Position numbers and translations under genes: made by a program. Positions 1 through 6,032 of a stretch of DNA of 8,209 nucleotides are shown piece by piece (position 1 is the first letter of the stretch; each line of letters begins with the position of its first letter). The DNA comes from Treponema sp. (lineage in GTDB: Bacteria; Spirochaetota; Spirochaetia; Treponematales; Treponemataceae), in contig JAITOJ010000132.1 of the NCBI GenBank assembly GCA_031290005.1, positions 1 through 8,209 of the forward strand, written 5' to 3'. The notes beneath the pieces were generated by a model. The model did not search any database. It was not told where the DNA came from and saw only the letters and a program-made list of their open reading frames with translations.

Positions 1-299
1 GCGCGGTGAGGCTTGAGAAAGGCTCAAAATTGTACGATATATATACCGGCGGCACGATTTGCGAGCGCCACCGGAGCAAGTACGCTTTTAACCGGCGCTA
101 TGCCCCGGACATTGAAGCAAAGGGGGTGCGGGTGGCCGCAACAGCGCCGGACGGACAGATTGAGGCTTTTGAGTGGGACTCGCATCCCTGGGGCATCGGG
201 GTGCAGTATCACCCGGAGTTTGTGTCCCGGCCCTTGAAGCCCCACCCGCTTTTTGCCGCTTTTATCGGCGCGGCGTTACAGTCAAAAGTAAACGAATGA
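1..299 (+). CDS. pyrG: CTP synthase, C-terminal end of the glutaminase domain (5'-truncated)
   Basis: This is the last ~98 residues of CTP synthase, which aminates UTP to CTP using ammonia from glutamine. The reading frame is already open at position 3, and the gene starts upstream of the window. The GTG at 6 is an internal valine: it falls where E. coli PyrG has residues just after its MRLG motif. What remains is the end of the class I glutamine amidotransferase domain. The ERHRSKY segment matches the family ERHRHRY motif. The YHPEF motif holds the His (210-212) and Glu (216-218) of the Cys-His-Glu catalytic triad; the Cys lies outside the window. The end, SRP..PHPLFAAFI, is typical of the family. 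The TGA stop (297-299) overlaps the lptC ATG (296-298), so lptC is probably translated by coupling. The family assignment is firm. Intactness of the rest cannot be judged here. Confidence 0.95.
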   Translation, partial: AVRLEKGSKLYDIYTGGTICERHRSKYAFNRRYAPDIEAKGVRVAATAPDGQIEAFEWDSHPWGIGVQYHPEFVSRPLKPHPLFAAFIGAALQSKVNE

Positions 300-895
300 A
301 AAGATTTTTATATATCCTGGGCGCGTTCCTGGGCATGGTCATATTCACGTTTTTCTCGGTTTCCTGCGAACTGTCCTACATGGTCATTCCCGATACTTCC
401 GGGACGACCCCGGAATTCCTGTTGTCCGGGGCGAAAATCACCCGGTTCAAGAACAAGGTGCTCACCGCGGAGCTTGCGGCAGAGATGATTGAGCAGTACA
501 AGGGAAACACCGGGGTTTACGGCTCCCAGGTGTCCTTTACGGTGTACGAAGACGATGGGACGGAAATCGGCAAAGGCCGGTGCGGCCTTTTTTCCGCTGA
601 TATAGATAACGAAGTCTATCTGTTGTTCGACGGCATTGTTTTCGAGAACAGCCGGGACAAGTTTGAGTTGAATGCCCAGGCTATGAAGTGGGCGGCCAAA
701 CAGGGCTTGCTTGCCAGCGAGCAGGGCACGGAAGTGACGATAGTGAAAAACAGGGGCAGCGGCGATGGCGATTCTCAAAGCCGTTTTTCCCTGTCCGGGT
801 CTGAATTTTCCGCCAACGGCCACCGGCATACCTTTGAGTTTAATGCCCCGGTGTCCGGGGTGTTTGAGACGGGAGACTACGGGGATGAAAATTAA
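296..895 (+). CDS. lptC: LPS export system protein LptC-like, membrane-anchored
   Basis: This 199-residue protein is probably LptC, the inner-membrane-anchored bridge that takes lipid from the LptBFG transporter and hands it to LptA. Residues 1-3 (MKR) are followed by a hydrophobic stretch to about residue 20. The rest is periplasmic, beta-rich and tryptophan-poor: a strand pattern around 40-115, the KF-ELNAQAMKW segment (122-132), and a final FEFNAPVSG (180-188) like the terminal strand of LptC proteins. The ATG at 296 was chosen because it yields the membrane segment at the very N-terminus and overlaps the pyrG stop. No good Shine-Dalgarno precedes it, which fits coupling. Cys24, in FFSVSC, could be a lax spirochaetal lipobox, making this a lipoprotein. 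The assignment rests mainly on position directly before lptA-lptB and on fold-like features, because LptC sequences diverge strongly. Confidence 0.82.
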   Translation: MKRFLYILGAFLGMVIFTFFSVSCELSYMVIPDTSGTTPEFLLSGAKITRFKNKVLTAELAAEMIEQYKGNTGVYGSQVSFTVYEDDGTEIGKGRCGLFSADIDNEVYLLFDGIVFENSRDKFELNAQAMKWAAKQGLLASEQGTEVTIVKNRGSGDGDSQSRFSLSGSEFSANGHRHTFEFNAPVSGVFETGDYGDEN

Positions 896-1610
896 GCGCC
901 TCTTCCGTCTGGCCCTGTTTCCGGCGCTGTTTCTGCTTGCCGCCGGGCCGGTCTTTGCCGAAATCATCACGTTTACGGCGGATAAGATGGCCGGCTATTC
1001 CGGGGACACCAGCGACTATACCAAACTGGAAGGCAATGCGGTAATTAAAACCACCAAAATAGAAATCAGCGCGGACCTGGTTGAGCTGAGCGGGGACGAT
1101 TTCCGGTTCATCACTGCCACCGGCAGGGTGAAAGGACGGAATATCGAATCGGACATGGACTTTTCTTGTGACTCCATGTACTATGACCGCAAGACTGAGA
1201 TTGTCACGTTGCGGACGAACGCGGAAATCCTTGATCACCAGAACGAAGTGTCCGCCAAGTCTCAACTCATCGAATACAACCAGAAAACCGAAATCGCCAT
1301 TATGCAAATAGACGTGGAACTGAAACAGAAACGTTCGCTCTGTACCGCGGCATTCGCGATTTACCGGAAGCAGGAGCAGATGCTGGAAATGAACGGGAAT
1401 CCTCAAATCAAGCGGGACGACGACCTGTTCCGTGCCCGGGAAATCACCCTCAACATGGATACCGAAGATATCCTGCTGGACGGCCGGGTGCGGGGCAGCG
1501 TGACCAGCAAGGATACTGCGGAAGCAGAGGGAAGCGCCCCTGCCGCTTCCCCAGAGGAAACGGTTTCCCCGGTGTCAACGCCGGAATCCCCCCCGGAGGC
1601 GGCGCAATGA
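885..1610 (+). CDS. lptA: LptA/OstA-family periplasmic lipid-transport protein
   Basis: This 241-residue protein carries an OstA/LptA-type beta-jellyroll, which links into a periplasmic bridge for LPS between LptC and the outer-membrane LptD. A Sec signal peptide is clear: KIKR, a hydrophobic core at 6-20, then GPVFA with likely cleavage after Ala25. The mature part repeats the family strand pattern, such as F.AD...Y......KLEGNAVI (30-54), ATGRVKG (78-84), SCDSMYYD (94-101) and MNGNPQIKRDDDLFRA (169-184). It ends with DGRVRGSV (199-206). Residues ~208-241 form a low-complexity Ala/Pro/Ser/Glu tail with no expected fold. The start at 885 has GGGAG at 871-875 with a 9-base spacer and overlaps the end of lptC by 11 bases. 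The gene ends in ATGA, shared with lptB. Some spirochaetal proteins of this kind may carry a lipid other than classical LPS. Confidence 0.88.
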   Translation: MKIKRLFRLALFPALFLLAAGPVFAEIITFTADKMAGYSGDTSDYTKLEGNAVIKTTKIEISADLVELSGDDFRFITATGRVKGRNIESDMDFSCDSMYYDRKTEIVTLRTNAEILDHQNEVSAKSQLIEYNQKTEIAIMQIDVELKQKRSLCTAAFAIYRKQEQMLEMNGNPQIKRDDDLFRAREITLNMDTEDILLDGRVRGSVTSKDTAEAEGSAPAASPEETVSPVSTPESPPEAAQ

Positions 1611-2350
1611 GCGAATCAGCGGCTGGGCATGTGCTGAAAGTCAACAGCCTGTATAAGCAGTTCGGCAGAAAGGAAGTGGTCAAGGGTGTGGAGTTTGCCA
1701 TGCAGACCGGGGAAGTGTTGGGGCTTCTGGGGCCAAATGGGGCGGGCAAGACCACCACCTTCTACATGATTGTGGGATTTTTGCGGCCCACCAAAGGGGA
1801 GGTGTTTTTGAACGACACCCGGATTACCCGGCTGCCCATGTTCAAGCGGGCCCGCATGGGCATCGCCTATCTGCCCCAGGAACCGTCGGTGTTCCGCAAA
1901 CTCACAGTGGAGCAAAATATTTGGGCCATCATCGAAACCCGGAAGGATTTGTCCAAAGAAGGCAAGCGGAAGCTCTTTGATTCCCTTATCGACGAGTTCG
2001 CTATTGAGCGTATTATGAAGCAGCCGGCTTTTACTCTGTCCGGCGGTGAGCGGCGGCGTACTGAAATCGCCCGTTCCCTGGCGATTGAGCCCAAGTTCCT
2101 GCTTCTGGACGAACCCTTTGCGGGGATTGACCCCATCGCGGTGAGCGACATCAAAAGCATGGTGCAGCTTCTGGCCAAGCGGGGTATCGGCGTGCTCATC
2201 ACGGACCACAATGTGCGGGACACCCTGGAAATCACCCACCGGGCAATCATCATCAGCAATGGAACCATTGTGGCTCAGGGGAACCGGGACGTGATTCTGG
2301 CGTCTCCGGTGGCCCGGAAGATTTATCTGGGCGAGCAGTTCAGGATGTAA
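1607..2350 (+). CDS. lptB: LPS export ABC transporter ATP-binding protein
   Basis: This 247-residue protein is the cytoplasmic ATPase that drives the LptBFG lipid exporter. All nucleotide-binding motifs are intact: Walker A GPNGAGKTT (42-50), Q-loop Gln91 in LPQEPSVF, signature LSGGERRR (144-151), Walker B FLLLDEP (164-170) and switch His201 in TDHN. The sequence around them (YLPQEPSVFRKLTVE, SGGERRRTEIARSLA and DPIAVSDI) is characteristic of LptB rather than a generic ABC subunit. The ATG overlaps the lptA stop and has a strong GGAGG at 1595-1599 with 7-base spacing, so it can also initiate on its own. The permease subunits LptF and LptG are not in the window and are probably encoded elsewhere, as is common. 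Confidence in the family is very high. Confidence 0.96.
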   Translation: MSESAAGHVLKVNSLYKQFGRKEVVKGVEFAMQTGEVLGLLGPNGAGKTTTFYMIVGFLRPTKGEVFLNDTRITRLPMFKRARMGIAYLPQEPSVFRKLTVEQNIWAIIETRKDLSKEGKRKLFDSLIDEFAIERIMKQPAFTLSGGERRRTEIARSLAIEPKFLLLDEPFAGIDPIAVSDIKSMVQLLAKRGIGVLITDHNVRDTLEITHRAIIISNGTIVAQGNRDVILASPVARKIYLGEQFRM

Positions 2351-2362
2351 ATTTGGTTGTCT

Positions 2363-2372
2363 GGGGCGCCCC
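2363..2372. promoter_or_regulatory. 10-bp perfect GC palindrome upstream of the cimA promoter
   Basis: GGGGCGCCCC reads identically on both strands and ends one base before the predicted cimA -35 hexamer (2374-2379), 13 bases after the lptB stop. As RNA it could form only a 3-bp stem with a 4-base loop, and no uridine run follows, so it is a poor terminator. Its place and perfect symmetry would suit a protein-binding site. No second copy was found near the other promoters in the window, so a role is speculative. Confidence 0.3.
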
Positions 2373-2373
2373 T

Positions 2374-2402
2374 TTGACAAGCTGTGCTGTTTCTGCTATG
2401 TT
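2374..2402 (+). promoter_or_regulatory. sigma70-type promoter of cimA
   Basis: The -35 hexamer is a consensus TTGACA (2374-2379). A 17-base spacer leads to the -10 hexamer TATGTT (2397-2402, 4 of 6 consensus bases), which is extended by TG at 2394-2395. Transcription would start near 2409, giving a leader of about 12 bases that is mostly the ribosome-binding site CGGAG (2409-2413). cimA therefore probably has its own transcript, separate from the lpt operon. Confidence 0.75.
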
Positions 2403-2420
2403 TGAAGACGGAGCATATCG

Positions 2421-4028
2421 GTGACAGAAACGCAAACCATTACCCTGCTTGATTCAACCCTGCGGGACGGCGCCCAGGGGGAACAAATCAGTTTTTCCGT
2501 ACAAGATAAAGTGCATATCGTACAGGCCCTGGATGAGTTGGGCATTCAGTTCATTGAGGCGGGGAATCCCGGCTCGAATCCCAAAGACCTGGAATTCTTC
2601 CGGGAAATACAAAAGATTCCCCTGGCAAATACCAAAGTCTGCGCCTTCGGTTCCACTCGGCGGAAAGGTATCGCTCCGGAAGACGACGGAAACCTTCAAA
2701 GCCTGTTGGCCGCAAACACCGGTACTGTAGTGTTTTTCGGCAAAACATCGGTTTTTCAGGTGGAGCGGATTCTCCGGGCGGAACTGGAGGAAAATCTTGC
2801 CATGATTCGAGAGACCGCCGCGTTTCTGAAAGGGCAGGGGCGGGGGGTGATTTTCGATGCCGAGCACTTTTTTGACGCCTTCAAGGAAAACCCGGACTAT
2901 GCCCTCCGCTGCCTGGAAGCTGCCCAAGAGGGAGGCGCGGAGACCCTCGTGCTCTGCGATACCAGGGGCGGCTGTCTTCCCGGTGAAATCGGCCGGATTA
3001 CCCGGCTGGCAGCGGAACGGTTCGATTCTTGCGCCGAAATCGGGGTGCATACCCACAACGACTGCGGCCTTGGGGTAGCCAATTCTCTGGCGGCAGTGGA
3101 AGCCGGGGCGCGTCACGTGCAGGGAACCCTTCTGGGTTTTGGGGAACGCACCGGCAATGCCAACCTCTCAACCATCATTGCCAACCTAGAATTGAAAATG
3201 AACGCCTCCTGCCTGCCTGCCGGTCATCTGGAACGGCTTACTTCCATCGTCAGGCAGGTGGCGGAAATTGCCAATATTACTCTTGATTCCGGTATGCCCT
3301 ATGTGGGACACAATGCCTTTGCTCACAAAGCGGGGATGCATATTGACGCGGTGCTCAAAGACCCTGAATCCTACGAGCACATTGTCCCGGAGACCGTCGG
3401 AAATGACCGGGTCATTCTGGTGAGCGAAGCCGCCGGACGCGCGGCGGTGCTGGAAAAAATCAGAAAGTTTGACCCGTTAATCACCAAGGACAGCCCTGTG
3501 GCATCGGAAATTCTCAAGACCATAAAGGATTTGGAACATTCAGGTTATCAATTCGAGGGAGCGGAAGGCAGCTTCGAACTTCTGGTGCGGAAAGCGCTCA
3601 AACGCTACCGTCCCTTTTTTAAGCTCCACTACTATAAAACCATCGGAGAAAAACCCCGGCTGGACGATTATCTGTGTTCCTTTGCGCAGCTTAAAATCGA
3701 GGTGAACGGCCAGCTTGAAGTGACCGCCGGGGAAGGGGACGGCCCGGTGCACGCCCTGGACGTGGCGCTCCGCAGGGCCCTGGAGCGGTTTTATCCCGCG
3801 GTGTCCCATATCCGGCTCACTGACTACAAGGTGCGCGTCCTGGATTCCCAGTCCGCAACCGCGGCCAAAGTCCGGGTGCTCATTGAAAGTTCTGACGGCG
3901 CAGAGTCCTGGTCAACTGTGGGGGTGTCCTCGGATATTATGGAAGCATCCTGGCTTGCCCTGGTTGATTCCATTGAATACTACCTGATTTACGATTTTGA
4001 GCGCCAGCTCGGCGCGTCCGGTCAGTAG
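2421..4028 (+). CDS. cimA: (R)-citramalate synthase, long Geobacter/Leptospira type
   Basis: This 535-residue enzyme condenses pyruvate with acetyl-CoA to (R)-citramalate, the first step of a threonine-independent route to isoleucine. It starts at GTG 2421, with CGGAG 7 bases upstream. The N-terminal TIM barrel shows DSTLRDG (11-17, with the conserved Arg15-Asp16 pair), AFGSTRR (75-81), FDAEHFFD (145-152), the metal-binding HTHND (210-214) and GFGERTGNANL (239-249). The linker contains YVGHNAFAHKAGMH (294-307). The C-terminal LeuA-type regulatory domain (about 385-530) has GEGDGPVHAL (437-446) and usually binds isoleucine for feedback inhibition. Close similarity by eye to Geobacter GSU1798 along the whole length favours CimA over LeuA, homocitrate synthase or AksA. 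One oddity is DTRGG (180-184) where relatives have DTNGG. Its 3' end overlaps the convergent minus-strand gene by 7 bases. Confidence 0.92.
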   Translation: MTETQTITLLDSTLRDGAQGEQISFSVQDKVHIVQALDELGIQFIEAGNPGSNPKDLEFFREIQKIPLANTKVCAFGSTRRKGIAPEDDGNLQSLLAANTGTVVFFGKTSVFQVERILRAELEENLAMIRETAAFLKGQGRGVIFDAEHFFDAFKENPDYALRCLEAAQEGGAETLVLCDTRGGCLPGEIGRITRLAAERFDSCAEIGVHTHNDCGLGVANSLAAVEAGARHVQGTLLGFGERTGNANLSTIIANLELKMNASCLPAGHLERLTSIVRQVAEIANITLDSGMPYVGHNAFAHKAGMHIDAVLKDPESYEHIVPETVGNDRVILVSEAAGRAAVLEKIRKFDPLITKDSPVASEILKTIKDLEHSGYQFEGAEGSFELLVRKALKRYRPFFKLHYYKTIGEKPRLDDYLCSFAQLKIEVNGQLEVTAGEGDGPVHALDVALRRALERFYPAVSHIRLTDYKVRVLDSQSATAAKVRVLIESSDGAESWSTVGVSSDIMEASWLALVDSIEYYLIYDFERQLGASGQ

Positions 4029-4888
4029 TTGTTGACCACAAAGAATGTATCAAGCCCCGCGCCGTGTATGTTATACGCGGCAAACCGGATGGTGTTTCTG
4101 CCCCTGAGGAGCGGCACTTCCGCCAGCATCATGCGGCGTTCGTCCGGGTAGATTTCTTCACGGGCATAGTATTTTTTTCCCCGCACGGTCAACTTGCCGT
4201 TCCGTTCCACCATCATGTCGTAGATGATAGTTTCCACATCCACGCCGTTGACCGAAACAATGGTGCGGTAGGGCAGGGCGCTCCAGTCAAAGTCGTGATA
4301 GAAAATATAGGTCCCCGCGGGAAATGAAGGGGTTTCCGCCACCCGGAAACTTTCTTCCCGTTTGCCCGAAGCGGACACGTTGAAAATCCTGGCCGCCCGT
4401 TCGTCTGCCAGACGGGGCATCAAGACCAGAGGGTTAATCAGGCGCGCATTTTTTTCATCCACCACCTGAAATTCCAGGCCGCCGCCGCTGTTTTGCCAGC
4501 CCGATGAGCCGGACATGCCGATGCCTCCCCCGGCACCGATAACGGCGGTTTCAGGGGTGATAGAAACTGTATGCAGGTTGCCGTAAACCATCAGGAGGTC
4601 GTCGTTGTGGTCGATAATCACCGCGTTGCCCAAGGGAGAGTAAAACCCGTCAGAGCCGTCGTCGGGTTCCCGGATAACTGCCAGCGCCACTCCCTGGTCG
4701 GAAGAGCGGACTTCAGCCGGGGCTCTGAATATCAGAGAACCGGAAAACTTGCCGCCCCTGGGTTGGGCAAAAACCGATGAAAAAGACGAAGCAGTCACAT
4801 TTTCTTGAGGCCACTCAAAGGCTGGAAGCCCGGAGCACTCCAGTAACGCGAGGGCGGCAAAACACAGATACGCTGTTTTTATTCGCAT
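4022..4888 (-). CDS. secreted protein with a degenerate M23/LytM-like domain
   Basis: This 288-residue protein is exported by a signal peptide (MRIK, hydrophobic core at 6-16, likely cleavage near GLPA-F at 23/24). Residues ~87-157 follow the M23 peptidase core: GNAVIIDH (87-94), VYGNLH (101-106), GGIGMSGSSG (121-130), GLEFQV (137-142) and NPL (152-154). The zinc-site motifs are missing. No HxxxD precedes the core, and the usual HLHFE is GLEFQ, so peptidase activity is unlikely. A pseudo-enzyme role, such as binding a partner or peptidoglycan in the manner of EnvC or NlpD, is an inference. Residues ~165-288 form an extra beta-rich domain of unknown kind. GGGAG at 4900-4896 (7-base spacing) supports the start and overlaps the stop of the upstream propeller gene, 11 bases away, so the two are co-transcribed. 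C18 (LLEC) makes a poor lipobox. Confidence 0.85.
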   Translation of the reverse strand: MRIKTAYLCFAALALLECSGLPAFEWPQENVTASSFSSVFAQPRGGKFSGSLIFRAPAEVRSSDQGVALAVIREPDDGSDGFYSPLGNAVIIDHNDDLLMVYGNLHTVSITPETAVIGAGGGIGMSGSSGWQNSGGGLEFQVVDEKNARLINPLVLMPRLADERAARIFNVSASGKREESFRVAETPSFPAGTYIFYHDFDWSALPYRTIVSVNGVDVETIIYDMMVERNGKLTVRGKKYYAREEIYPDERRMMLAEVPLLRGRNTIRFAAYNIHGAGLDTFFVVNNY

Positions 4889-4899
4889 TGCTTTTCTCC

Positions 4900-5982
4900 C
4901 TAATTTCTGGAAATCTCCAATTTTGATATGGAATCGTCTTTTCCGATGTACAGGGCGTTTTCAAACGTCCGGATAAATCCGTGGGCAGCGGTAAACGAAA
5001 AAGACCCAGCCGGCATATTGTAATTTTCCAGTATATACACCGAATAGACAGCGCTTTCTTTGGTGAGTACAAACACCAGATTATTTGCCCGGGACTCTAT
5101 AATAGAAAGCACCCTGCCTTTCATGGGAATCGCCGCGGTAGTATAAGACGCGCAGTCCAGCACAGTCAATTTTTCCGGCTGGGTAAAATATACCATCCGG
5201 TCGTTGGAAGAAAACCGGACGAGTCCCTGCTCGTTACTGTCGGTTTCAAAATATTCATGATACAGCACCTTATTGGCGTCATTCTCGATTTCGGTCAGCA
5301 CAAACCGTTGTTTTTGCAGGCCCGAAATGCTGGCCACCCGTTTCCCGGAAGCGGAGATGGCAACCCCCAGGATAACCGGATAAGCGCTGCCTCCGGGGAT
5401 GATTTTGGTGGTTTGTTTTCCTTCCGGGGTATGAACGATAATTGAGCCGTCCGCGAAACCGGCGGCGCTTCCTCTCGTGGAAGAGGCGAAGGCCAAGACC
5501 GGCGCGTAGTCCTCGTGTGTCCAGAGAATTGCCCCGTCTTTGCCGCCGTACCGGGAAAAGGCCGCTCCTCCGGGATGAAACAGATAAACCCGGTCATCCT
5601 CAAAATAAGGGAACCCGCTTCCCATAATGACTCCGGCGGCTTCCCCGGCGGGAGTGAAAAATAGCGTGTTTTCCGCGTTTTCTGGAAACGACGCGTAATA
5701 ATGGGAAGAAATCATTGCTTTGTAGGGAAAAACAGTGGCGTTACAGAGGTTTCCCTCAGGGGTAAAATAGCCCATGGTCTGGCCCAGTTTGAAAGGCAGC
5801 AGCCGGCCCGGTTCGGAAATAGGGGGTTGTCCTTCATGGAGTTCGCTTTCCGCTATGCTGATTGTCCATTGAGGATTAAACTGAAATCCGCTTTCCAGGG
5901 GCTTTCCGGCAAACAGGATATATAAGACCGAAAACACAATCCCGCCGGTAACTGTCAAAACTACTTTTTTTTGCCTTTTCAT
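4900..5982 (-). CDS. membrane-anchored, probably beta-propeller protein of unknown function
   Basis: This 360-residue protein is not recognised as a named family. KRQKK at residues 2-6 is followed by one hydrophobic segment (about 7-25) without a clear cleavage site, so it is probably an N-terminal anchor with the body in the periplasm. The body is built of short strands and turns with recurring units such as YFTPEGN, FFTPAGE, IVHTPEGK and a strand-GG/DG-strand rhythm. These suggest a WD40- or PQQ-like propeller, probably a binding scaffold. No catalytic motif was seen. ATG 5980-5982 was chosen; an in-frame TTG at 5986-5988 would add two residues. Neither start has a Shine-Dalgarno, and the predicted transcription start falls at about 5986, so the mRNA may be nearly leaderless. 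It is followed 11 bases later by the pseudo-M23 gene, likely a functional partner. Confidence 0.82.
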   Translation of the reverse strand: MKRQKKVVLTVTGGIVFSVLYILFAGKPLESGFQFNPQWTISIAESELHEGQPPISEPGRLLPFKLGQTMGYFTPEGNLCNATVFPYKAMISSHYYASFPENAENTLFFTPAGEAAGVIMGSGFPYFEDDRVYLFHPGGAAFSRYGGKDGAILWTHEDYAPVLAFASSTRGSAAGFADGSIIVHTPEGKQTTKIIPGGSAYPVILGVAISASGKRVASISGLQKQRFVLTEIENDANKVLYHEYFETDSNEQGLVRFSSNDRMVYFTQPEKLTVLDCASYTTAAIPMKGRVLSIIESRANNLVFVLTKESAVYSVYILENYNMPAGSFSFTAAHGFIRTFENALYIGKDDSISKLEISRN

Positions 5983-6000
5983 AGTCAATTATGTTATAAT
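5971..6000 (+). promoter_or_regulatory. sigma70-type promoter of cdd
   Basis: The -10 hexamer is a perfect TATAAT (5995-6000) with an extended TG at 5992-5993. An 18-base spacer separates it from TTGCCT (5971-5976, 4 of 6 consensus). Transcription would begin near 6007, leaving a leader of about 26 bases with GGGAG before the cdd ATG. The element lies partly inside the start of the divergent gene and shares its -10 bases with the minus-strand promoter. Confidence 0.75.
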
Positions 6001-6021
6001 AAAGAGGATAGATAAAGTCAA
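5993..6021 (-). promoter_or_regulatory. divergent sigma70-type promoter of the propeller/pseudo-M23 pair
   Basis: Read on the minus strand, TTGACT (6021-6016, 5 of 6) is followed by a 17-base spacer and TATAAC (5998-5993, 5 of 6). The predicted start is about 5986, which leaves roughly 4 bases before the ATG at 5982-5980. The -10 overlaps the cdd -10 by four bases on the other strand, and the -35 lies in the cdd leader. The two promoters therefore probably compete for polymerase. Confidence 0.72.
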
Positions 6022-6032
6022 TGGGAGACCCT

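Noticed and set aside
173..295. An upstream ATG at 173 that would lengthen LptC by 41 residues
   Set aside because: The extension lies inside pyrG, has no homology pattern, and would bury the N-terminal membrane segment.
6..299. A start codon (GTG at 6) for a short independent 97-residue protein
   Set aside because: The frame is open upstream and the residues align with the interior of CTP synthase, so it is a truncated pyrG.
308..970. A 220-codon open frame on the minus strand across lptC
   Set aside because: It is antisense to lptC and has no recognisable domain. The high GC content explains long antisense frames.
2363..2372. GGGGCGCCCC as the lptB terminator
   Set aside because: The hairpin would have a 3-bp stem and no uridine run follows it.
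1616..2380. A long open frame on the minus strand across lptB (254 codons)
   Set aside because: It is antisense to a gene with every ABC motif intact, has a proline/histidine/glycine-rich composition typical of a shadow frame, and no family features.
2454..3116. A 220-codon minus-strand frame across cimA
   Set aside because: It is antisense to conserved barrel motifs and has no independent support.
4834..4837. A lipobox (LLEC) in the pseudo-M23 protein
   Set aside because: Glutamate just before the Cys is not accepted by known lipobox rules; ordinary signal-peptide cleavage near residue 23 fits better.
6021..6032. ATG 6021 as the cdd start
   Set aside because: It would place the GGGAG ribosome-binding site inside the gene and add four residues not typical of the family.
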